A stretch of DNA of 61,578 nucleotides from Gallionella sp. UBA4121 (GTDB taxonomy: Bacteria > Pseudomonadota > Gammaproteobacteria > Burkholderiales > Gallionellaceae), in contig DFWZ01000007.1 of assembly GCA_002381565.1 (NCBI GenBank), positions 1 to 61,578 on the forward strand, written 5' to 3'. The position numbers were made by a program, and so were the translations under genes. Shown piece by piece: positions 8,766 through 17,112 of the stretch. The notes below the pieces were generated by a model. The model was given only the letters and a program-made list of their open reading frames with translations. It made no database searches and was not told the origin of the DNA. Every line of letters starts with the position of its first letter. The stretch's first letter is position 1.

Positions 8766-9450
8766 CCCCGACACAGTCATCTTCTGGCAATACGGTTTTT
8801 TTAAACTCAATGCCACGATTGTCTACACATGGGGGCTGATGGCCGTGCTCGCGGTCGGCTCAAAACTTGTCACGAGCAGACTTTCAACGGGGCTGCATCG
8901 TTCACGCTGGCAAAATCTGCTGGAAATCGTCATCACCGGCATCGACAAACAAATCGAAGAGGTAGGCATGCGTGAGCCGCAGAAATATATCGGCTTTCTG
9001 GGTACCTTGTTCCTGTTTGTCGCGATGGCGAGTCTGTTCACCATCATTCCCGGTTATGAGCCGCCGACAGGTTCACTCTCGACGACAGCGGCGCTGGCGA
9101 TCTGCGTGTTCGTGGCCGTGCCGCTGTTCGGCATCGAGGACAGCGGCCTGGGCGAATATCTTCGGGACTACCTGAAGCCGACGGTCATCATGCTGCCGTT
9201 CAACATCATCAGCGAGCTTTCGCGCACCCTGGCCCTGGCCGTCCGGCTGTTCGGCAACATGATGAGCGGGACGATGATACTCGCCATTTTGCTGACCATC
9301 ACGCCTTTCATTTTTCCGGTTGCGATGAGCGCGCTCGGGCTCTTGACCGGCATGGTGCAGGCATACATCTTCAGTATTCTGGCAGCGGTTTATATCGCGG
9401 CAGCCACGCGAGTCAGCAAGACCAGATCAGCGCCGGCAGCAAAACATTGA
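8755..9450 (+). CDS. atpB: N-type ATPase subunit a
   Basis: The 231-residue stator subunit that forms the ion half-channels against the c ring. It has about five or six membrane helices. The essential arginine lies in the conserved helix ELSRTLALAVRLFGNMM, where the LAVRLFGNM segment matches the family signature. It overlaps atpR at its start and precedes atpE by 31 bp, a gap holding the ribosome binding site AAAGGAG. Confidence 0.94.
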   Translation: MHLSPDTVIFWQYGFFKLNATIVYTWGLMAVLAVGSKLVTSRLSTGLHRSRWQNLLEIVITGIDKQIEEVGMREPQKYIGFLGTLFLFVAMASLFTIIPGYEPPTGSLSTTAALAICVFVAVPLFGIEDSGLGEYLRDYLKPTVIMLPFNIISELSRTLALAVRLFGNMMSGTMILAILLTITPFIFPVAMSALGLLTGMVQAYIFSILAAVYIAAATRVSKTRSAPAAKH

Positions 9451-9481
9451 AGCACCAATTACGACAAGCAAAGGAGATTAT

Positions 9482-9763
9482 ATGGACAGCATGACTATTA
9501 TCGCGGTGGCATCCATTGCCACAGCCGGCATGACGATCGCCATCGGTGTTATCGGGCCTTCGCTTGGCGAAGGGCGCGCAGTTGCAACGGCACTGACCTC
9601 GCTGGCCCAGCAGCCCGATGCTTCGGCCACGATCACCCGGACGCTGTTTGTCGGCCTGGCGATGATCGAGTCCACCGCCATTTACTGCTTCGTGGTCTCG
9701 ATGATACTGCTGTTCGCCAATCCGTTCTGGAACCACGTTATCGCCCAAGCGGCAGGAAAATGA
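9482..9763 (+). CDS. atpE: N-type ATPase subunit c
   Basis: The 93-residue rotor subunit: two membrane helices with a short polar loop (AQQPDAS) between them. The ion-binding carboxylate is E63, followed by S64, T65 and, three further on, Y68 (IESTAIY). A second glutamate, E30, sits in helix 1 (SLGEGRA). In Na+-translocating c rings such as Ilyobacter's the corresponding ligands are Q-E-S-T-Y, so the site has most of the Na+ signature, with Glu replacing Gln in helix 1. The Glu pair is usual in N-ATPases. One Burkholderia N-ATPase ring was reported to be proton-specific, so the coupling ion stays open. Confidence 0.95.
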   Translation: MDSMTIIAVASIATAGMTIAIGVIGPSLGEGRAVATALTSLAQQPDASATITRTLFVGLAMIESTAIYCFVVSMILLFANPFWNHVIAQAAGK

Positions 9764-9766
9764 GCC

Positions 9767-10816
9767 ATGCTGATAGACTGGTTTACCGTGTTGGCGCAAG
9801 TCGTCAACTTCCTCATTCTGGTGTGGCTGTTGAAGCGTTTCCTTTACCGGCCGATTCTTGACGCGCTCGACGCGCGCGAAAAACGGATTGCCAAAGAGCT
9901 GGCGGACGCCGACACGAAAAAAGCCGAAGCCCAAGCGGCGCGCGACGAATTTCAGCACAAAAACGAGGCGTTCGAGCAGCAGCGCGCTGCGCTGATGAAC
10001 AAGGCGATGGAAGAGGCAAAAGCCGAACGCCAGCGGCTGCTCGATGAAGCGCGGCAGGCGGCCGATGCCCTGAGCGCCAGGCGACAGGAAACACTTCGAA
10101 GTGATGCCCATAATTTAAATCAGGCGATCAGTCATCGGGCGCAGCAGGAAGTATTCGCCATTGCGCGCCGTGCGCTGACTGATCTTGCCGACAGCAGTCT
10201 GGAAGAACGCATGGCAGGTGTATTTATCCGCCGCTTGCAGCAGATGGACGAGCAGACAAAAAAAGGGCTCGGCGATTCCCTCAGGAGCGCATCTGAACCT
10301 GCGCTCGTGCGCAGCGCTTATGACCTGCCTGCGGCGCAGCGCACAGCGATACAACAGACGCTCAACGAAACCTTCTCGGCTGAAATCAGCATCCGTTTCG
10401 AGACCATGCCGGAGCTGGTCAGCGGCATCGAACTCACCGCGAATGGACAAAAAGTGGCGTGGAGCATCGCGGATTATCTGTCGTCGCTGGAAAAAGGGGT
10501 CGACGGAGTGCTGAAAGAGAAGGAGCAGGCCGAAGTCCAAGCCCAGGCAAAAAAACCGTCAGTCTTGACACAGCAGATCGGCAAACGAGCTTATGCGCTC
10601 TATGAGGAGCATGGCCGCAAGACCGGCCATGCAGCTGAGGACTGGGAGCAGGCAGAGCACGAGATTCGGGAAGAGATTCATGAACCCGTCAAAACCGAAG
10701 CTGGGCCTGAAGCCAAAGTCAGGCCTGAAGTCAAACCAGAAGCCACAGCGGAACCTGAAGCCAAAGCGGAAGCTGAACCAGAGGCTGAAGCTAAGCCCGA
10801 AGCAAACAGCCAATGA
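9767..10816 (+). CDS. atpF: N-type ATPase subunit b, extended with a DUF2934-like domain
   Basis: A 349-residue peripheral-stalk protein, much longer than a plain b subunit (about 155). It has one N-terminal membrane helix (about 8-26), a long charged coiled coil (about 35-140), and a delta-like domain with GIELTANGQKVAWSIADYL near 224-242. The delta-like part agrees with the lack of a separate atpH in N-ATPase operons. Residues about 270-306 (IGKRAYALYEEHGRKTGH...) look like a DUF2934 domain, and the last 40 residues are a Pro/Glu/Ala/Lys repeat tail. No frameshift is seen, so the fusion appears genuine. atpA overlaps its stop by 4 bp. Confidence 0.9.
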   Translation: MLIDWFTVLAQVVNFLILVWLLKRFLYRPILDALDAREKRIAKELADADTKKAEAQAARDEFQHKNEAFEQQRAALMNKAMEEAKAERQRLLDEARQAADALSARRQETLRSDAHNLNQAISHRAQQEVFAIARRALTDLADSSLEERMAGVFIRRLQQMDEQTKKGLGDSLRSASEPALVRSAYDLPAAQRTAIQQTLNETFSAEISIRFETMPELVSGIELTANGQKVAWSIADYLSSLEKGVDGVLKEKEQAEVQAQAKKPSVLTQQIGKRAYALYEEHGRKTGHAAEDWEQAEHEIREEIHEPVKTEAGPEAKVRPEVKPEATAEPEAKAEAEPEAEAKPEANSQ

Positions 10817-12366
10817 CCATGGAACCCGATAGCCTCCAAAATGTTTTCGACAGTACCTTTGCCGGAATAAGCCAGACGCGGGCGGCCTACACGCCGCAAC
10901 TCAGGATGCGCGAAGTGGGCACGATCACCAGCATCGCCACGGGTATCGCAAAAGTGTCAGGCCTGCCGGGTGTGGGTTTTGAGGAAGTGCTCAGGTTTCC
11001 CAACGATGAATATGGCATCGCATTCAACGTCGATGAAGATGAGATCGGTGTCGTGCTGCTGGGCGATTACTGGCAGTTGCACGCGGGCGATGAGGTCGAA
11101 CGCAGGGGGCATGTGATGGACGTGCCGGTGGGCGACGGACTGATCGGGCGCATCATCAACCCGATGGGTCGACCGCTTGACGGCATGGGTCCGCTGGCAT
11201 ACAGCGCGCGTTTGCCTGTCGAACGTCCGGCCGCCGCCATTATGGATCGCGCGCCTGTCACGGTGCCGTTGCAAACCGGCATCAAGGTCATCGATGCACT
11301 GATCCCCGTCGGGCGCGGACAGCGCGAATTGATACTCGGCGACCGGCAGACGGGCAAGACGGCGATCGCGCTCGACACGATACTCAATCAACGCGACCAG
11401 AATGTGTTGTGCGTTTATTGCGCCATCGGTCAGCGTGCGTCCGGCGTGGCCAAAGTAGTCGCCTCCCTGCGCGAAAACGGCGCGATGGAATATACCGTCG
11501 TGGTCGTCACCGAAGGCAACGATCCGCCGGGCTTAGCTTACATCGCACCTTATGCAGCGACCAGCATCGCGGAATATTTCATGGAACAAGGCCGCGATGT
11601 GCTGATCGTTTATGACGACCTCACGCATCATGCGCGCGCCTATCGCGAACTGTCTTTGCTGCTGCGCCGTCCGCCCGGCCGGGAAGCTTTTCCCGGTGAT
11701 ATTTTTTACATCCACTCGAGGCTGCTGGAGCGCGCAACGCACCTGCGTCCGGAGCAGGGTGGCGGATCGCTGACAGCGCTGCCGATTATCGAAACCGAAG
11801 CGCAGGATATTTCCGCCTACATTCCAACCAACCTGATTTCCATTACGGACGGGCAGATATACCTGTCGCCGTCGCTGTTTGAATTGGGCGTGCTGCCCGC
11901 TGTCGATGTCAGCAAGTCTGTTTCGCGTGTCGGCGGCAAGGCGCAACGGGCAGCCTACCGCGCCGTGGCGGGGGACCTCAAGCTCGCCTATGCGCAGTTC
12001 GAGGAACTTGAAGCATTTTCCCGTTTTGGTGCTCGGCTGGATGAAAATACCCGCAAGATTATCGAGCATGGGCGGCGCATCCGCGCCTGCCTCAAGCAGC
12101 CGGAATTCGCGCCGGTGTCGGTTGCTGCGCAAATTGCCGTGCTGCTGGCATTGAGTGCCAAACTTTTCGATGATGTGCCGCTGGCTGTGATGGCGGATGC
12201 TGAACACGCCGTGCGTGTGGCGGCAACGGAGATACCGGCCGATGTGCGCGCGCGCTTCGATGCGGCTGAAAAGCTGAGTGATGAAGATCAGGCGATGATT
12301 ATCGCCGCCGCCCGCAAGGCGCTCGAGCCTTTTCATGCTGATCCGGAGGGCAGGGAAGCGTCATGA
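10813..12366 (+). CDS. atpA: N-type ATPase subunit alpha
   Basis: The 517-residue non-catalytic nucleotide-binding subunit. The Walker A motif GDRQTGKT is at 176-183. Other family segments include VGRGQRELILGDRQ, ALPIIETEAQD and SVSRVGGKAQ. The start ATGA overlaps the atpF stop, and the stop overlaps the atpG start by 4 bp, indicating coupled translation. Length is normal for alpha subunits. Confidence 0.95.
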   Translation: MTMEPDSLQNVFDSTFAGISQTRAAYTPQLRMREVGTITSIATGIAKVSGLPGVGFEEVLRFPNDEYGIAFNVDEDEIGVVLLGDYWQLHAGDEVERRGHVMDVPVGDGLIGRIINPMGRPLDGMGPLAYSARLPVERPAAAIMDRAPVTVPLQTGIKVIDALIPVGRGQRELILGDRQTGKTAIALDTILNQRDQNVLCVYCAIGQRASGVAKVVASLRENGAMEYTVVVVTEGNDPPGLAYIAPYAATSIAEYFMEQGRDVLIVYDDLTHHARAYRELSLLLRRPPGREAFPGDIFYIHSRLLERATHLRPEQGGGSLTALPIIETEAQDISAYIPTNLISITDGQIYLSPSLFELGVLPAVDVSKSVSRVGGKAQRAAYRAVAGDLKLAYAQFEELEAFSRFGARLDENTRKIIEHGRRIRACLKQPEFAPVSVAAQIAVLLALSAKLFDDVPLAVMADAEHAVRVAATEIPADVRARFDAAEKLSDEDQAMIIAAARKALEPFHADPEGREAS

Positions 12367-13283
12367 GCGATACCGCCGTGAGTCTGCGCCGCAAGATCGC
12401 CAGCGCCGGAGAACTGGAATCCGTGGTGCGTACGATGAAGGCCATGGCCGCATCCAGTATCGGACAATACGAGAATGCGGTGCGTGCTCTGGATGATTAT
12501 TACCGGACGGTGCAACTGGGCCTGGTCGCCTGTCTTTCGCAGAATGAACCACGTGCTCTGAGGCAGGTTAAACAGAATGAGGCGGGGGCGACAGGGGTGG
12601 TGGTGTTCGGCTCCGATCAGGGGCTGGTTGGTCAGTTCAATGAGGGAATAGTCGATTTTGTCGTGAATACGCTGGACATGTTGCCGGGTAAAAAGACGAT
12701 ATGGGCGGTCGGTGAGCGTATTCAGTCGCGCCTTGCGGACAACGATCTGCTGCCGGGAAAAAGCTTCACCCTGCCGAATTCCATCAGTGCAATTACGCCG
12801 TTGGTGGGTCAGATTCTGACCGAGATTGAAAGTCAGCGCGAAAAAGGCGAGATCACGCAGATTTACCTTTTTCATAATCGCCCCAGGACAGGTGCGATTT
12901 ATACCCCCGTCAGTCAGCGGCTGTTGCCGCTGGATGATGCCTGGCGTCGCGAGCTGGCTGCAATCCGCTGGCCGACAGGAAGTCTGCCCGAGGTTATAGT
13001 TGACCGGGAAAGGACGCTGCTGGCGTTGATTCGGGAATATCTTTTTGTCTCGATTTTCAGGGCTTGCGCTGAATCTTTGGCGAGTGAAAATGCCAGCCGC
13101 CTGGCCGCGATGCAACGCGCCGAAAAAAATATCGATGAACTGTTAGAGGACCTGAACAGGAACTTTCATCGTCTGCGTCAGACCGGTATCGATGAGGAGT
13201 TGTTTGATGTGATCGCAGGTTATGAATTGCTATCCCCACTACCTGGCGGCGGTGATGTTGTTACTTGTAAAGAAAAAAACTAG
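12363..13283 (+). CDS. atpG: N-type ATPase subunit gamma
   Basis: A 306-residue central-stalk subunit and the last gene of the operon. Family features include the N-terminal helix with LRRKIASAGELESVVRTMKA and the C-terminal helix ASENASRLAAMQRAEKNIDE. It is more divergent than F-type gamma, as expected for N-ATPases. No obvious hairpin terminator follows; the next gene starts 38 bp downstream on the same strand. Confidence 0.92.
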   Translation: MSDTAVSLRRKIASAGELESVVRTMKAMAASSIGQYENAVRALDDYYRTVQLGLVACLSQNEPRALRQVKQNEAGATGVVVFGSDQGLVGQFNEGIVDFVVNTLDMLPGKKTIWAVGERIQSRLADNDLLPGKSFTLPNSISAITPLVGQILTEIESQREKGEITQIYLFHNRPRTGAIYTPVSQRLLPLDDAWRRELAAIRWPTGSLPEVIVDRERTLLALIREYLFVSIFRACAESLASENASRLAAMQRAEKNIDELLEDLNRNFHRLRQTGIDEELFDVIAGYELLSPLPGGGDVVTCKEKN

Positions 13284-13321
13284 CTTTCCAATATCCCAAC
13301 GCTTATCAGGGAGAGGCCGGC

Positions 13322-14455
13322 ATGCACTACCCGATGGGCGACAGCTGTCCGACCCTCCGGGTCGATTGCACTGTGTCAGGTTTACAGGGGCTTGCCGATT
13401 TATATGCCTGGTTGGACGATTCAGCCGTACTCACAGATGATAAACTTCCCGGCATGAAAAATATTCACCTGGTTGTTGCTGATTTATTTTTGCCACGTGA
13501 TTTTGCTGCCGAGGTGTGCGCGGGGTTGCGTCTGCCTGCACTCGAAAAAATCCTGGCGCGTGGGGAGGCTGAAACACATCAGGCTGTTTCGCTGGAAGAT
13601 GCGTTATGTACGCTGTTTTCGGCACACAGTCTGTCAGGGATTGCACCGATTTCGGCTGCGTTTGACGGACTGGAACCGGGCTGTTGGCTGCGTGCCGATC
13701 CGGTGCATGTGCGCTTGCAGCGCGAGCAGGTGGTATTGCTGCCAAATGTGGCTATCAGTTTAGAGGAGGCGCAGCGCTTTTGTGTCAGCCTGAATGAACA
13801 CTTTGCAGCAGAAGGACTGACGTTTTTTGCGCCAGATCCGATCCGCTGGTATGTACGACTGGATGCGCTGCCCGACATGACAACGGTGCCGCTGTCGCAG
13901 GCAGCCGGGCGAAATATCCACGGCAACCTGCCGGAGGGGGCCGACGCGCGGCACTGGCATCAGCTGTTCAATGAGATTCAGATGTTGTTGTTCGCACATC
14001 CGCTCAACGAGGCGCGTGAAGCGCGCGGTGAGGTGCCGGTCAACAGCGTGTGGTTCTGGGGTGGCGGCGCTGAGGTGAATGTTTCACCTCCTTGTAACAG
14101 CGCGAGCTCAGATGAGGTGCTGGTGCAAATGCTGGCTACTGCGGCGGGAGTTCCATTTTCCCGGTGGCAGCCGGTATGGCACGTAGGAGATGAACTGCTG
14201 GTCTGGACGGGCTTGCGTAGCGCATTGCAGCGTGGTGATTTTGCGGCGTGGCGCAGTGCGTTGCAGGATTTCGAGACAGGCTATGCCAGGCCTTTATGGC
14301 AGGCGCTGTGTAAAGGTCAAATCGCGCGTTTGCAGGTAGATATTCTAGGCGGCGATAGTCTGCGGAAAATACGTCTGACGCGCGGCGATAGCTGGGCATT
14401 CTGGCGGAGAACCCGGCGGCTGGCGGATTATTCTGTAGAATCCACGAACGGTTGA
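13322..14455 (+). CDS. RpfE-like conserved protein (phosphoglycerate-mutase-like annotation in Betaproteobacteria)
   Basis: A conserved betaproteobacterial protein resembling those annotated as RpfE-type regulators or as alkaline-phosphatase-superfamily mutases. The most recognisable part is VNSVWFWGGGA in the middle; no complete metal site of a true mutase is seen. The ATG at 13322 has a good AGGGAGAGG site 5 bp upstream and gives 377 residues. Family-like sequence, however, begins at a second ATG, 13454 (MKNIHLVVADLFLP), so the protein may be 333 residues. The function is not established. It follows the ATPase operon by 38 bp but has no known link to it. Confidence 0.7.
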   Translation: MHYPMGDSCPTLRVDCTVSGLQGLADLYAWLDDSAVLTDDKLPGMKNIHLVVADLFLPRDFAAEVCAGLRLPALEKILARGEAETHQAVSLEDALCTLFSAHSLSGIAPISAAFDGLEPGCWLRADPVHVRLQREQVVLLPNVAISLEEAQRFCVSLNEHFAAEGLTFFAPDPIRWYVRLDALPDMTTVPLSQAAGRNIHGNLPEGADARHWHQLFNEIQMLLFAHPLNEAREARGEVPVNSVWFWGGGAEVNVSPPCNSASSDEVLVQMLATAAGVPFSRWQPVWHVGDELLVWTGLRSALQRGDFAAWRSALQDFETGYARPLWQALCKGQIARLQVDILGGDSLRKIRLTRGDSWAFWRRTRRLADYSVESTNG

Positions 14456-14466
14456 GCGGAGCAGAC

Positions 14467-15996
14467 ATGAATTTTTGGCACACAGCAATACAGTATTTCT
14501 GGCGTGAAGAAGCAATTTTTGTGATTTTGTCCGCACTCTGCCTGTCATTTTTCCTGGTTTATTTTCTCAAGGAAGATCGCAAGAGCGTCATCAATACGCT
14601 GATTTTCTTTCTCGCCTGCCTGTTTTTGCAATTCATCAGCGGGCTGGTTTACGCATTGCAATTTACCTTCGCCGCATCGGTATGCCATGAAGCTGCCGTG
14701 ATCGGAGCGGGCGTCGCGGTAATCCGCCTGTCAGGCCTGCTGCTGTTTCGCATCGTGTTGCCTTTGATCCGTTTGCAACCGCCGCGCATCACCGAAGATA
14801 TTTTCGTCATCATCGCCTACATCGCCTGGGGTCTGGTGCGGCTGCGTTTTGCGGGGCTGGATCTGGGCAGTATCGTTGCGACCTCTGCGATGATTACGGC
14901 GGTGGTCGCGTTCGCCATGCAGGATACGCTGGGCAATATTCTGGGCGGGCTGGCGTTGCAGTTGGATAATTCTGTCGATATCGGCGACTGGATCAAGGTG
15001 GACGAGGTGGTCGGGCGTGTGGTGGATATACGCTGGCGATCTACACTGATCGAGACGCGCAATTGGGAGACGGTGGTGTTTCCCAACAGCCAGCTGATGA
15101 AGAACAAGTTTCTGGTGCTGGGGCGTCGCACGGGCCAGCCGATGCAGTTGCGCCGCTGGATCTGGTTCGATGTCAGTCTGAATACCACACCCCGGCAGGT
15201 GATCAAGGCGGTAGAGGAGACTATCCTTCTTGCCGATATTAATAACGTGGCCAAGTTGCCTGCGCCCAATTGCGTGTTGATGGAAATAGACAAGGGGGTG
15301 TCGCGCTACGCGCTGCGCTACTGGCTGACTGATCTGGCGGTGGATGATCCGACTGATGCGGTGGTGCGCTGGCATGTCTACACTGCACTTGAGCGTGCCG
15401 GTATACGCCTGGAAGTGGAGAAACAAAATGTCCACTACGTCAAGGAGAATGAAAAATACGAGGTGGTGGTGCATCAGCGTGAATCGCAGCAACGCGTCAA
15501 GACACTTAAACGCGTTGAATTATTTGCACAAATGACTGATGAGGAGCTGAGCTCACTGGCCGAGCGGCTCAAGTACGCGCAGTTTGCCAAGGGCAATATC
15601 ATTTCCAAACAGGGTGCAATTGCGCACTGGTTGTACATCATCATCAACGGCGAGGCAGAGGTTTATCTTGAAATGCCGAATGGTGAGCGGCGCAGCGTGA
15701 ACGTGCTGTCCAAAGGCAGTTTTTTTGGCGAGATGGGCATGATGACCGGTGCGCCGCGTTCAGCTTCTGTGATCGCCATCACCGATGTGGAATGTTACCG
15801 TCTGGACAAGGAGGCTTTTGCCGGAATCATGCAGGCCAGGCCCGGTCTGGCGGATGAAATCACGCATATCCTGGTGGAGCGGCGTGTGCAGCTGGACAGT
15901 GTGCTGCACCACCTTGACGAACAAACCAGACGCCAGGAGAAAAGTTCTCAGCACAATGAATTGCTGGTGAATATCAAACGATTCTTCGGTTTGTAG
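14467..15996 (+). CDS. MscS-family channel with C-terminal cyclic-nucleotide-binding domain
   Basis: A 509-residue inner-membrane protein. About four or five helices precede the MscS core (pore-lining AMQDTLGNILGGLALQLDNSV near residue 150), and the beta domain contains DWIKVDEVVGRV. After residue about 350 comes a cyclic-nucleotide-binding fold (KGNIISKQGAIAHWLYII, LSKGSFFGEMGMMTGAPRSA). The segment FFGEMGMMTGAPRSAS matches the phosphate-binding cassette. This architecture is known as a bacterial cyclic-nucleotide-gated channel of the MscS superfamily. The ATG at 14467 has GGAG 6 bp upstream and is preferred to the TTG at 14452, which overlaps the previous gene. Confidence 0.88.
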   Translation: MNFWHTAIQYFWREEAIFVILSALCLSFFLVYFLKEDRKSVINTLIFFLACLFLQFISGLVYALQFTFAASVCHEAAVIGAGVAVIRLSGLLLFRIVLPLIRLQPPRITEDIFVIIAYIAWGLVRLRFAGLDLGSIVATSAMITAVVAFAMQDTLGNILGGLALQLDNSVDIGDWIKVDEVVGRVVDIRWRSTLIETRNWETVVFPNSQLMKNKFLVLGRRTGQPMQLRRWIWFDVSLNTTPRQVIKAVEETILLADINNVAKLPAPNCVLMEIDKGVSRYALRYWLTDLAVDDPTDAVVRWHVYTALERAGIRLEVEKQNVHYVKENEKYEVVVHQRESQQRVKTLKRVELFAQMTDEELSSLAERLKYAQFAKGNIISKQGAIAHWLYIIINGEAEVYLEMPNGERRSVNVLSKGSFFGEMGMMTGAPRSASVIAITDVECYRLDKEAFAGIMQARPGLADEITHILVERRVQLDSVLHHLDEQTRRQEKSSQHNELLVNIKRFFGL

Positions 15997-16096
15997 TATC
16001 ATCGCGCCGCAATCGATGGACCACCCGTCGAACGAATTAATTAAACAGCTTGTAGCGTGCAGCTTGCAGCCCGTAGCCAAACCATCAGAGGAGCTA

Positions 16097-16122
16097 CCGG
16101 CTGCCGGCTGCCGGCTGCCGGC
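16097..16122. repeat. Short tandem repeat CCGGCTG upstream of accA
   Basis: The unit CCGGCTG is repeated about 3.5 times in perfect phase, 19 bp before the accA start. It follows a degenerate run of GCTTGTAGC/GCAGCTTGCAGCCCGTAGCC-like words (16050-16078). It lies in the 5' leader of accA and replaces any clear ribosome binding site region upstream of GGATCAAAC. Confidence 0.8.
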
Positions 16123-16140
16123 TTACAGCCAGGATCAAAC

Positions 16141-17112
16141 ATGAAAGTTACATTTTTAGATTTTGAAGGTCCCATCGCGGATCTGGAAGATAAAATCGAG
16201 CAACTGCGCAGCGTACATGACGATACGGTCGCACTCGATATCGCGGATGAAATTGAGCAGCTGTCGAAGAAAAGCGAGGCGCTGACCAAAGATATGTATG
16301 CCAAGCTCACGCCCTGGCAAATCTCGAAGGTATCGCGTCATCCGCAAAGACCCTATACGCTCGATTATATCGAACACTTGTTTACCGATTTCGAGGAGTT
16401 GCACGGCGACCGGAGCTTTGCCGATGATAAGGCGATCGTCGGCGGCCTTGCGCGTTTTAATGGCCAAAGCGTCATGGTGATCGGCCATCAAAAGGGGCGC
16501 GATACCAAGGAAAAAATTGTGCGTAATTTTGGCATGCCGCGACCCGAGGGCTACCGTAAGGCGCTGCGTCTGATGCGTCTGGCCGAAAAGTTTGGCATTC
16601 CCATCATGACATTTGTTGACACCCCTGGGGCATATCCTGGCGTGGGTGCGGAAGAGCGCGGCCAGTCCGAAGCGATCGGGCGCAATTTGTATGAAATGAG
16701 TGAATTGCGTGTACCGGTTATCTGTACCATCATCGGCGAAGGCGGTTCAGGCGGCGCACTGGCGATTGCGGTCGGGGATGCCATGCTGATGCTGCAATAC
16801 AGCACGTATTCGGTGATTTCGCCGGAAGGCTGTGCGTCTATCCTGTGGAAGAGCGCCGAGAAGGCGGAGGATGCGGCGGCAACATTGGGTATTACGGCGG
16901 CCCGCCTGAAGTCGCTGGGCATCGTGGACAAGATCATTCATGAGCCTCTGGGTGGCGCGCACCGGGATTATCCTGCGACCATGCAGAGCGTGAAAAAGGC
17001 TTTGCAGGATGCACTGAAAATAGCACAGGACAAACCAGTCAATGACTTGTTGCGTGACCGCTTCAATCGCCTGATGAGTTATGGCAAATTCAAGGAAGTT
17101 GAACTCGGTTAA
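16141..17112 (+). CDS. accA: Acetyl-CoA carboxylase carboxyltransferase subunit alpha
   Basis: AccA forms with AccD the carboxyltransferase that moves CO2 from biotin to acetyl-CoA, the first step of fatty acid synthesis. The 323-residue product has the usual length. It begins with the typical MKVTFLDFEGPIADLEDKI coil and contains the crotonase-like core with TPGAYPGVGAEERGQ and GEGGSGGALAIA. The ATG at 16141 is chosen because the extra 28 residues of the longer reading are encoded by repeat DNA. The end overlaps tilS by 32 bp. Confidence 0.96.
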   Translation: MKVTFLDFEGPIADLEDKIEQLRSVHDDTVALDIADEIEQLSKKSEALTKDMYAKLTPWQISKVSRHPQRPYTLDYIEHLFTDFEELHGDRSFADDKAIVGGLARFNGQSVMVIGHQKGRDTKEKIVRNFGMPRPEGYRKALRLMRLAEKFGIPIMTFVDTPGAYPGVGAEERGQSEAIGRNLYEMSELRVPVICTIIGEGGSGGALAIAVGDAMLMLQYSTYSVISPEGCASILWKSAEKAEDAAATLGITAARLKSLGIVDKIIHEPLGGAHRDYPATMQSVKKALQDALKIAQDKPVNDLLRDRFNRLMSYGKFKEVELG

